In this document: positions 12,686-23,023 of the stretch, one piece after another
Layout: the number at the start of each line of letters is the position of its first letter
Numbering within the stretch: the first letter of the stretch is position 1
The notes under the pieces: model-generated
What the model was told of the DNA's origin: nothing
Databases searched by the model: none
The model's input: the letters and a program-made list of their open reading frames with translations, nothing else
NCBI GenBank assembly: GCA_010909165.1
Contig: MU008158.1
Coordinates: forward strand, 494,581 to 558,580
Origin: Anthoceros angustus
Taxonomy: Eukaryota > Streptophyta > Anthocerotopsida > Anthocerotales > Anthocerotaceae
DNA: 64,000 nucleotides
Direction of reading: 5' to 3'
Translations under genes and position numbers: made by a program

Positions 12686-12784
12686 GTTAGGATGGCCAAG
12701 TTGGTCTTAAGGGCCGAGTTGGTCTAAGGCGCCAGTTTGAAGCACTGGTCCGCAAGGGCATGGGTTGGAATCCCATTTCTGACA
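12686..12784 (+). pseudogene. tRNA-Leu-like pseudogene or SINE head
   Basis: The sequence follows the plant tRNA-Leu layout. GTTAGGA pairs with the 3' TTCTGAC, an A-box-like GGCCGAGTTGGTC is present, and a CCAGT..ACTGG anticodon stem and a long variable arm follow. Three defects argue against function. About 18 bases of the D-arm are duplicated (GATGGCCAAGTTGG then GGGCCGAGTTGG). The T-loop reads GGTTGGAATCC instead of GGTTCGAATCC. The anticodon loop TTGAAGC would read GAA, a Phe anticodon, in a Leu-type body. It could be a dead tRNA or the head of a tRNA-derived SINE. Confidence 0.65.
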
Positions 12785-12999
12785 TAGCGAAACTCAACCA
12801 AATACTAGCGAAACTCGAATATTTTTAAAATATTTATTTTTAAAATAGATTATGAAAATTCCAATTGGGACACCTCCCCAAATGGGATAGGTAGTCCTCG
12901 TTAAGGGAGGGTGGACTGGAGGCGGCCCTATGTGGAACGCAGTGTCGTATGAAAATTTTTGCCAAAGAACATCCTGTGTATAGGCGGAGAGCTGCCGCC

Positions 13000-14394
13000 A
13001 TGAGGAGGCGTCCAGGCATCGCCGGTCTGCAGAATGCGGCAGCTGCCAGGGTAATGGATTCTTATGTTTTGAGCTGTGGTTTTTTGGCTGAAGGCCTAAA
13101 TCATATGGTTCTGCAGGATCACTACAAATTGTTAGGTGATAATCTCGCTAAGGAGCGCACGGATCAGATGAAGGAGCAGCTGGCAACCTTCAGAATGCAG
13201 CTTGAGGAGTTCGCTCGAAAGCACAAGGTTGATACAGGGCCGTCTCGATTCCGAATGCTGACCACGGTGTCTGGTTTCACGGTGGCTTGCTTTTGTGTGT
13301 TGGCAGCATGACATTCGGAGAAATCCAGCATTTAGGGCTCAGTTTCATACTATGTGTGCCAAGTGCGGGGTTGACCCCTTAGCCTCGAACAAGGGCTTTT
13401 GGGCAGAACTTCTGGGAATTGGTGACTTTTACTATGAGTTAGGTGAGATCATGTTTCATGAGGACGCGGTTGGAGCAGGTTCATTTTTTGAGTTATTGTT
13501 GTACAGGTGTTTTACTCGGATTCTGTATGTTGGAGAGCCAGTAAGAGGTCGCATGGTGTTGAGGGGCGGTGCAGGAGTGCAGATTGTGGACGTATGTCTT
13601 GCCACACGACCTTACAATGGAGGGTTGATTGATCTGGACGAACTTCGCACCTTACTTGCTAAGAGAAGGAGAGCTTCCCGTGAGCCAATTTCTGAGGATG
13701 ATTGTATCAGGGCTATTGGCAAGTTGAAGGTGTTCCCAGATGCCTCTGCCGTGATTTCTCCACTTTGAAGAGTGTTAGTTTCGTAGGTGCTCGAGAGCCT
13801 TGGTTTCACGAGTCTGGTGTTGCTTTTGTGTATGAGTGCAGATTGCGTGTGTTTGAATCAGCTGGCCCGACATGGTGGATGAATTGCAGGCACTGGGTGG
13901 TGGCTTCAAAGCTTTCTCGATAGGCAAGAAGATGTTTGTTCGTTCGGTCCCCACCGAGCTGAACAAGGACCACAATCAAATTTTGGAGCTAGCACAGGTG
14001 TGTTATCTTGGTTGACCTGTTCTGCGTGGACTTGTTTTTCCACTTTCCAGCAACAGTTTCACGCGGCCTGTCTGGGCAGGAATCGTAAGCTCATATTATG
14101 CCCTTGCATCTACCAGGCTCGGGGATATGTAACAGCACGAGATGTAGTGAAGGCTCTTGCTTGCTCATCGGGGAGAGCCACGGATGCCTTAACTACCCTT
14201 ATGAAAGTAAGCGTCATTCCGTTAACACGGTTGTTTAGGAAGAACCTGCGGGCATTTTGTCTTACTCTGAGCTTGTTGAGCAGGAAGGACTGGCTATGAT
14301 AGACGAAGGACATCCAGATGGGGTGAGCAGATTCTGGTTTCCCTGTACGGGTCCCAACTCCGGGGGAATGGATCTGGACTTTGCTGCTTCTTAA
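13000..14394 (+). CDS. VPS22: ESCRT-II subunit VPS22/SNF8
   Basis: Subunit of the endosomal ESCRT-II complex that sorts ubiquitinated membrane cargo into multivesicular bodies. Seven exons (13000-13050, 13117-13227, 13307-13442, 13575-13729, 13890-13997, 14117-14206, 14284-14394) join in phase to 253 aa, the usual length. The N-terminus [11 protein letters not shown], the helical segment [17 protein letters not shown], then [20 protein letters not shown] and [19 protein letters not shown] match plant VPS22 in order. The C-terminal winged helix ends in [17 protein letters not shown]. Introns are 66-147 bases. The ATG at 13000 starts the conserved N-terminus exactly. It converges with the peptidyl-tRNA hydrolase gene, with 185 bases between stop codons. 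Confidence 0.95.
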
Positions 14395-14579
14395 TCTGGA
14401 TACGCGAAGCAAGTCCAGCATCGTCAGTGGAAGCTGTTGACGAGTTCAAAAGCTTGGGCCTGCGTGTATCTAAGGACAAGATCCTCTGACTGTTTCTCTT
14501 CAGATGCTTGCGCGAAGTAAAAGTTGAGGTTCCCACAAGTTGTACGCCATCTTCTAGGAGAAATATGTGAATAGTGAGG

Positions 14580-15089
14580 TCACTTGCAAAGTTTTAACTT
14601 CTTGAAGAATTGGCCAACCTGGGACTTGCTATACGGCTTCGTGGCCAGACAAGTGGGGATGTTCTCAGGCTGCTCTATCCAGAGCTTGTGAGCGACTCCA
14701 GCTGCTTCAAGCTTCTTGGACAGATTGACAAGCTGCGCATCTCCTTTGACTTCCAGAGTGACCTGAGTCAGGACAAACTCTCAGCTGAAAGAAAAGTTAC
14801 ACCAGGACACTGAGAAGCAGCTGCTATTACTCACCGTGTGCATATCGTCCAGCGTCTCCGAATCACAGTATTGCAAAGTCTGTGCGTCGTCCTTATGGAG
14901 CCAAATAGCTGCGACTGCTGCATGACACCCTTGTGAGATGATACTCCCCAGCGGCCACTTCATGCCGTCCACCAGATCCCTCCGAATAACAACGTACTGC
15001 ACAACTGTCTCTGCTTCTGGAGCAACAATGGCATCCTCAGATGCCGGCAATGCCGCCTCTGCTGCTCCATCCAGCACGGGAGAGTCCAT
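14580..15089 (-). CDS. PTRHD1-type peptidyl-tRNA hydrolase
   Basis: Peptidyl-tRNA hydrolase 2-fold protein of the PTRHD1 group, expected to release peptides from peptidyl-tRNA. Two exons (15089-14835 and 14762-14580, intron 72 bases) give 145 aa. Visible family motifs are VVQYVVIRRDL near residue 29, the SQGCHAAVAA loop, LDDMHTVTLEVKG across the splice junction, and IEQPENIPTCLATKPY near the C-terminus. I chose the ATG at 15089 because its context (ACAATGG) is good and it gives the usual length. The frame stays open upstream to another ATG at 15437, which would add 116 residues rich in Arg, Ser and Ala and resembling an organelle transit peptide. Either or both starts may be used. Confidence 0.88.
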
Positions 15090-15636
15090 TGTGGCTGCAC
15101 TGCGCTCACCAACACTCTGCTGGGACAAGCATCCGGGAGCAACCGACAACAGTCTTAACCGCCCACAAACCACCCCACCTCGCCCCAGCCGCTCTAATGC
15201 CTCCGATGCTGCCAGTGGGCAAAGGAATCGCACGGCGTCCTTGAGGGAACGGAGACCCGAGCTACAAACGGGACGATACCCTGGCGCAGCTCTGATCCTA
15301 CAAGCACCCAGATGCGACAGCACCAACATACTTGTAACGTAACCTATTCTCCTACTTCGGAAACCAACAGTTGATGCGTGACATTCTTTGTGGAAACGCA
15401 GGAATGGGTTTGCCCTAGATTGGGTGCCATGGCCCATGCAATTTCGGGTGCTGCCATTTCACCGCAAAGCTGTTCAATCCCAGATTACAATGAGCAACCG
15501 GAACCTTGGCGATAACCTACGACTCTAACTACTCTTGCATATGCTCGACGAGAATCAAGCTTTGAGTAGCGGGTGCATATGGAGACGATGGCACTTCTAT
15601 CCGAGCACACTCTGAAACGACTGATCCGATCCATCG

Positions 15637-17664
15637 TCAAGCGGTGGGCATGAAGCCCCCGTAGTAATCCAAGGTTGTGTCCGGCAGCCACGAGGAGGCG
15701 GAGATGAACTGGTCGGCAAGGAAAGGGGTTACATCACTTTCACTACTGAACTGGTGCACTCCTGTCCACTTCACTCTGTTGGAAGTATCAGCACCAGGAC
15801 CAGTATTTCGAAATTCAGCAAAGAACAGAGTCTCAGGGACGTTTCCATCCCAGGGCATCCACCCCTCCGGCTCAATGATGCTGTCCATGTAGCTGTCGAA
15901 GTAAACAACTCTGGAGTAGTTCATCCAAGGCCTCCCCAGATAGGACCTGAACAGAAGGCATTGTGAGTGAGACGAGCTTCTAGTGGTGTCAGTCATGACC
16001 GTGCGTTAGGACGGTTTGTACGAGTCTAGATAGGTACTTACTTTTCGCTGCGAATTTGTGACCTGTAGGTTTCTGACGCTGTGACATTGCAGTTTTGGAA
16101 GACGAAGCCTGTGTTTTGATTAGGATCTGTCCTGCCTTGGGCAGAGAATACGCTTCCTTGACCATCCAGACCAGCCGTGGCTATGAGTTTGCAGTTCTGG
16201 AACACAGCTGCAGCATTTCCGAACACGAAGTCGACTGTCCCCTCAATTTCGCAGTTGCTGTAGAATTGGCGCATCGTGTGGGGGTATAATGTGTCCTGAA
16301 ATCCAGTCACTTTCACTTCATAAAATGCGGACTTGTCTGCTGAGACACGCATGGCTACAGCTTGCGCATTTGCCGCTCCGGCAGTATTCTTGACTGTGAA
16401 TCCCGTGCCTGTAAAGCCTTCCCCATCAATCGCTGCATGAGAAATTGCAGACTGTTTATCAGCGTTTTCTACTCTGACAAAGGCAAGACCAGAAAGAGCT
16501 GTTGGACAACCAAGCGAGAGGTAGAGCTCGCATTCACCCAAAGTCGCTGAAGAGTACGTGTTGCTGCCGGTGCCTACACTGAGGTCTCCTGTTATTACAG
16601 TTTGATCAATTCCAGCTCCGATGAAAACAATATTGGTGAGGTCACTCGCTACGTTTACAGGTCCCTGGTATTGGCCTGCCGTAAGCTTGATAACGTATCG
16701 GGATGCGCTGTTTCTGGGAGCAGCACTCAGGGCATCTTGCAAGCTTGTGGTGCCTGCGGGGTCGACGGTAACGTTGGGTGTCCAGCTTGATATCTCTTCA
16801 AGCAACAGCCCAGCAAATCGGTCAGGCTGCGATGGGATCGAGCCAGGGAATGGCTGAAGGTGCAGAAGCTTCCGGGAGGCGGAACTCAGGAAGCCTGCTT
16901 CAGGGAGCAGTGCAGAGAGGCTTGCGGCAAGGTTGAGGTAGCCTGTACAGCTTAACAGAACAGAGTAAAGCTGCTTGACATGAGACCCGTTTGCACCCGT
17001 AGGCAGCTGGTCAAAGCAGGTGTCGTGGAAAGTCTTTGATGCAGATAGCCATGTCTGCACATCTTCCAAGTGCGTTTTCACCATGCAGCCTGCAGGCTCA
17101 AACTTCACCTTGGAGAGCAGGGCAAGGGAGGCAATCAGCTGGTCCTGGGCACGATCTAAAACCTGCGTTGATGAGAGATTTCGTTCATCAGAACCACGTA
17201 GAATAGTCTACTACCTCATATATAATGCACAAACCATTTAGTACCTGAGAGCAGACGTCCCAAGCATCTCGATGGGTACCAGATTCGTTTATCACAGATC
17301 TATCCAGCATCCTGCTCACGTGCAACGAGGAGTTGGTGACACCAGCCAACACTGTATGGATCATGTACGCAGCCAGCTCCTTGGGGTTCTCATGAGCATC
17401 GCTTGGAGCACGGCTGCAGATGTCCTCGCAAGCATTGGGGTCTAAACTGCCAGAGCAAATTGCTTGGATGGTTGGGCCCCGCGGAGGATCCGGAGCCGCA
17501 AACCAGCCAGATATGAGGATGAGATTCACCCCAACCACCATGGCTATTAATCCCATTGCCAGCCAGATTATCACTCTCCAGACCCGGTTGACATCAGGCT
17601 GCACCGGAGTCCATGGGCATTCCGACGTCGTATGAGCATTCGTGGTGGGATGCACCGGATCCAT
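15637..17664 (-). CDS. Pectinesterase with PMEI pro-region (copy 2)
   Basis: Four exons (17664-17245, 17162-16538, 16432-16042, 15946-15637) join to 581 aa, with introns of 82, 105 and 95 bases. The protein has a cytosolic N-terminus, one membrane segment (about residues 31-52, [20 protein letters not shown]), a PMEI pro-region with paired Cys, and SRKLLHL as a likely processing site. The catalytic domain carries [19 protein letters not shown] and YLGRPW. Exon 3 is 391 bases, exactly as in copy 1, and intron positions match, so the two are duplicates of one ancestor despite clear divergence. Intron 2 is 105 bases without an in-frame stop. The Lys of the usual LGRPWK motif is Met here (RPWMNYSRV). 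Confidence 0.95.
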
Positions 17665-18467
17665 GGAGTCACTTTCTCAGCTGCCTCCTGAAGGCCCTTG
17701 GAATCAGAACAGACTTCCCAACTCAGCAGGCACAGGATTTCCGTATCACTTCGTAACCAGCCACAGCATCCATGGTAAGTGCCATCAACCTGCGACCTTG
17801 AAGCTCTGCCAGCAAGAAAAGGCAGTCGCAACCCCACAATTTGAAGGAACAGGAAACTGTAGAGGAATGAACTCCCGCCCATGGCATCTGCGTGTGCAAA
17901 CTGCATAGGCGCAAGTCTCACGGAGCCGACAACGCCAGCGGTGACAGGTCATTGTGGCAAACAAGTGCCGTCCGCAACTGGCGCCAAGTGCCAAACGTGG
18001 CCACTTGTCTCTCGTTGGAGCTCTGCACAGCTATTGGGGTCTTGAATGCTTCCTTCCCGGCCTCACAAGTCTTCACGGCTCCCGATTCCGGGTCCTACTT
18101 GCGATCCGACTGTTTCCCAGCCTCTCCAGCACCCGGACCTGTACGCCTGGATAAGACTGAACGAATCTGCAGGTGGTCAGCATATCTGTCTCACCTATCA
18201 TGATCAGCATTCATCTCGCATCGCAGATTCTCTTCCACCCACAGCCCCTACATGCTGCTGGAGCTGCCGTGGAGAGAGTCATCTGCGTTGTGGGTTGGAA
18301 TACCTCCTGCGGCAGGCAACTAGATTGTGTGCGAGCAAGCCACCGCCCACAACTCAATAAGCCCAGAAACGCGAGCCAGCTTGGCAGGGCCATGGTTGTC
18401 GAAGGCAGCAAGAACTACTAGCATTACCACATCCGCACAGTCCCTGCTCACAAGCTGGATGGATCAG
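17665..18467. other. Intergenic: promoter side of pectinesterase copy 2
   Basis: Lies between the start of pectinesterase copy 2 and the stop of the PPR gene, both on the minus strand. It should contain the pectinesterase promoter and the PPR 3' untranslated region. No further exon or RNA was recognised. Confidence 0.4.
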
Positions 18468-21400
18468 TCACTGGCCCAAAACCTTGATCTTCTGCGTGAG
18501 TGTGCACAATTCGTTGTAAATCTGCCATCGTTCTGGATGAGCAGCATCTTCCACTACAAAGCTGTGCACCTGGTGTCCCAGAGGAATCCAGGTCTTTCCT
18601 GGAGCCTTCTTCACTCCGGCACTCCTTCTCTTGGCTTGGACCGCGTTCACCGCATCCCACATGTTAGCCGATGCGTAGATATTGGACATGAGATCATACG
18701 CAGCTGCAGTCTCTGGTTTCATCTGCAAAATGCAGTCAAAGGCACGCAGTCCGATCTCCACGTTTCTGTAGACTTGGCATGCTCCCAGTACCGCAAGCCA
18801 CATTGCAGCATCAGATTGAACCGACATGGAGTCTATCAAATCCACTGCCCCTTGCAGATGCCCCGCCCGAGCAAGAAGGTCTACCATGCACCCGTAGTGC
18901 TCCACTCCAGGCGTGACACCATGATCCTTGCTCATGGCCAGAAACAGCCGAAAACCGTCATCCAGCAGGCCTGCATGACTACAAGCAGATAATATACAAA
19001 CGAAGGTGATGTCGCTGGGTTTCTGATTTGCTAGCAGCATTTGCTCGAAGAGTCGCAAAGCTTCCCGAGCCTGTCCGTGGAAAGCATGCCCTCCGATGAT
19101 GGCCGTCCAAGATACTACATTGCTCTGTTCCAGGTTGCTGAATAGGCTTACAGCTTCCTCCAGCTTTCCGCATTTTGCATACATGTCGATTAAAGCATTT
19201 GAGATAGCCGTATCTAGTAAGAGTCCTTTCTCGGACAACTGATGATGGATCTGCTCGCCCAGGTCTAAGGCAGCTTGGCTGGCACAAGCCTTGAGGATGC
19301 TGACCAGGATGTTCACATCTGGCTCTATGCCTTGCTGTTGCGTCTGCTGAAAGAGTTGGATAGCTTCATGGCTGTGACCATTTTGCACGTAACACGCAGC
19401 CATGGCAGCCCATGTAGTGGCATCCCTCTCTGACATTGTCTTGAATACCTGTTCAGCATCGTGCACGGCCCCACATCTGGCATACATGTCCAGGATGGCG
19501 TTCCCAAGAACAACGTCCAAGAGTATACCTCGCTCTGTGAGCTGAAGATGGACTTGCTTGCCATGTTCGACATCTGCTACGCTGCCGCAGGCTTTGATGA
19601 CACCAAGAAATGTTATTCTGTTCGGCTCAATACCCTGTTGTGCCATCTGCTGGAAGAGTGTGAGAGCTTCCCGTGCATAACCATGCTGGGCATAGCCTCC
19701 AATCATCGTAGTATAGCTAACAACATTTTTCTCAGCGGTCTGAAACAACTTCCGTGCCTCATCCAAGCTCCCGCACTTGGCATACAAATCCAGTAGACAG
19801 TTCATCACGGATGAATCGGTGTCAAGTCTGCTCTTGATGACTTTTTTGTGAATGCGCTTACCCTGGTCTAGAGCAGCAATACTGCTGCATGCATTAAGAG
19901 TGACAACAAAGGTTATCTTGTCTGGCTCCACGCCTTCGTCTTCCAGTTGCTGATAGAGTTGGAGAACTTGCTGACAATGCCCGTATTGCGCATATCCTGA
20001 GATCAATGTGTTCCATGCAGCCAATCCTTTTTCCTGCTGGTTGTCAAATAAGTTTCTCGCTGCATTCAAGTCACCACACTTGGCATACATGTGTACCAGC
20101 AAATTCATGATAGCCATGTCAGATTCAAAGCCACTCAGAACAATTTGGTTGTGGATTTGCCTTCCAAGATCCAAAGCTGCCACGCTGCAACAGGCTTGGA
20201 GAGCGCTGATAAAGGTTACCTTGTCAGGCTTCATGCCATCTTCCAACATCTGTTGAAACAACTCCATAGCTTGTAGGGGGTGGCCGTGCAACACATAACC
20301 ACCTATCATGCTTGTCCATGAAACAACATCCTTCACTGATAGGGTATCAAACACATCCCTTGCCTTTGGGAGGCATCCACACTTGGAATACATGTCAATA
20401 AGACTGTTGCAAATAGCAATATCTGATCCCAGGCCTGATCTCATTACCAGGGTATGAATTTGAGCACCCTCACTGATGAAAGCGTTACTGCTGCATGTGC
20501 CAAGAATGCTCAGAAATGTGAACTTGTTTGGCACCACACCTTCCTGCTGCATTTGATGAAAGAGATCGAGGCCTTTCCAACCACACCCAGCCTGTGAACA
20601 TACCCTGATCATTGCAGTCCATGTGGCAGCATCCTTAACTTTAGCGCTGCGAAACAGGTTCCAGGCCTCATCTAGGCACTCAAACTTAAGATACATGTCA
20701 AGCAGTGTGTTCACGATTACCACGTCTTGTGTGAACCCCCTCATGATTGCTTCAGCGTGAACCTGTCTGCCCAGATTCGAGGCTCCAATGCTACTACAAG
20801 CCTTAAGCACATGCACAAACGTTACCCTATCGGGCAAGATTCTAGCTACTTTCATCTGCTGAAAGAGACCAAGCGCTTCCTGAGGAGAGCAATACTGAGC
20901 ATAGCCAGCAATCATAACATTCCAGGAGACCAGGTCCCCTTTAGCTGATCTGTCAAACACTTCCCGTGCCTGCTCTAGGCCTCCACATGTGATATACATG
21001 CTGATCAAGGCATTCTCCAAAGGCACATCTAACTGAAGCCCACTAAGAATGAACTGGAAGTGGGCCCTTTGACACAAATCCAGAACTGCAGCGTTGCTGC
21101 AAGCTTTGAAAACGTTCAAATATGTTATCTTGTTTGGCTGCACACCCTGCTCCTGCATTTGCTTAAGATTTTGAAGGGCTTCTTGTGCTCTCCCAACAAG
21201 AGCACATCCACCAATCAAGGCAGTCCATGATACCACATCTCTCTTTACGAGCTTGTCGAAAACTCCCTGACCCTCACCCAGGCTACCGCACTTGCAGTAC
21301 ATGTCAACAAGCATGTTCGCTACAACCAAGTCTGATTCCAAACCCCTCTTGATGATCTCCAAGTGCAGTAGCTTCCCATAATCCAATGCTGATATGCTTG

Positions 21401-22331
21401 CACAGGCTTTAAGGGTCATCAGATAAGTAACTCTATTTGGCTCCAGGTCTGTCCCTTTCATGCACTGAAACAACCGTAGCGCCTCCAGAGCATCCGCATG
21501 CCGCAAGTAACCCCCAATAATGGCACTCCACGAAACCACATCCTTCTGCAACAGGTTGTCAAACACATTTCGTGCCCCCTCCACATCGCCACATTTGGCA
21601 TACATTGTAACAAGGGCATTGCCAACAACAACTGATGAATCACAACGTGACTCCAGAATGTGCCCGTGGATCGACCTGCCCTCTAAAAGGTCCTCTATGT
21701 TGGCACATGCTCTGATGAGAGATGCATATACATGGGCATCCGGTATTACATTGGACTTCAACATGTCATGATACAGTTCAATAGCCTTCTCACTTTGCCC
21801 ATCTTTGGCATATGCTGAGGTGATTGTTTGCCAGGAGCACTTGTTTGGCAATCGCATTTTTCTGAAAATCTGATATGCTTCCAGCAGACGTCCGCAAGAA
21901 GCAAACATCTGGATAAGTTTGTTATCAACGTACACATTGGAGTCACAAATTCCTGAGATAACTAGTGAATGAACTCTCCTGCCAGCTGCCAAATTACTCT
22001 CCTGAATGCATTCCTGCAAGATGAATTCCACCATTTGAGTCGTGACCTTTCCTCGGCCCAGGACCTCCATTGCCTGCAACGCATCATCCAGCAGTCCCTT
22101 CTCACATAGATCACGTAAATGTGGAGCATGATCCCAGGAGGCATAGTCTACCACCCTGAAAACATTCAAACATGTCAAACATTTCAACAGTAAACTGGTC
22201 TTTAAAAAGCTTCGACATGATAAGTTGGATCATCACCTACGATGGATATTCCTTCTCACTCCCCAGTTGCACACAGCACGCAGAATGCTAGCTTTTTTCA
22301 AGGCTATCGCGACGCCAATGTGTGCTGTCAT
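18468..22331 (-). CDS. Giant PLS-class PPR protein ending in E motifs
   Basis: Sequence-specific organelle RNA-binding protein of the PPR family, presumably for RNA editing or processing. Exon 2 (22155-18468) is one long frame of about eleven PLS triplets (MYAKCGSL.., WT/NAMIGGYA.., ITF..LKAC). It ends in E1/E2 motifs (AAAYDLMSNIYASANMW, HPERWQIYNELC) with no DYW deaminase. The frame upstream runs into an acceptor (TTTTCAG, 22156-22162). A donor at 22236 and an 81-base intron connect it in phase to a 95-base exon that starts with the ATG at 22331. That exon encodes a basic, Ala/Arg-rich start (MTAHIGVAIALKK..), a plausible mitochondrial or plastid targeting peptide. Total 1,260 aa. Without DYW it would have to recruit a deaminase partner if it edits. 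It is divergent from the F-box gene. Confidence 0.93.
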
Positions 22332-23023
22332 GTGTCTCAAGCTTCCCGCTATCCATCCAATCAAGGCGGATTCCGCAACCACATTGTGTGCAAGGCTGTA
22401 GCACTGTGATAAACTCTTGGAATAGCAACGGCAAAAAATAACTCAAGAGCAACATCCACCGGACGCCGAGTGAGTGCTGCTGGAGGCCAAGGCGCTTCTG
22501 TTGCAATGCTTCCGAATGCCAACTCTAATTTTCCACAACCACCCGCAACGGGTGCTCCGACTGGCATGGCTGCCATTGGCAACAGCAGGAGGACAAAACA
22601 TGCTGCTTACCAAGCAAGTTCTAATCAGGAGACGCTCAGAACAGCAGAGATATGTCTCGTTCAAGATCGGAATCTGCGGCCCTACATCTAATCCCAAGCT
22701 GCTGAATTTATATGAAACGACGCCACATGCCGCTCACACAAGCATGGGACGTGGCAGGCTTGCTTGGCGCCGGTTTGCGAAGGTGCTGCTTTCTTCGAAT
22801 TCCTTGCAGTGCTTACACTCTGCGTTGCCCGGACGTGAGTACCTGCTGCTGGTGCCAACGGGCGTAGCAGTGCTGACCGAATGTTTGCCGCATGGGCCCG
22901 AGGTGTGTGCAGCAGCTGGTGAATTGAGATCGTTGAGGCCTTGCATCTGGAACCAGTAAATGTGTTGACTGGATGGCATGCGGTGTTGTAGGAGGCTGTG
23001 TGTGATGTCACCGCCTGTCCAGC
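22332..23023. promoter_or_regulatory. Divergent promoter region, PPR / F-box
   Basis: 692 bases separate the two oppositely oriented ATGs at 22331 (minus) and 23024 (plus). It must hold both promoters and 5' untranslated regions. I could not pick out a convincing TATA box or a named motif. No other gene is seen in it. Confidence 0.5.

Noticed and set aside
16433-16537. Treating pectinesterase copy 2 intron 2 as coding because the frame is open
   Set aside because: Copy 1 and the family have an intron exactly here, and GT/AG sites with correct phase are present.
22156-22187. A TTG at 22,187 as the start of PPR gene 1
   Set aside because: Plant nuclear genes rarely start with TTG. A splice acceptor lies just downstream, and an in-phase upstream exon with a true ATG and a targeting-like peptide is available.
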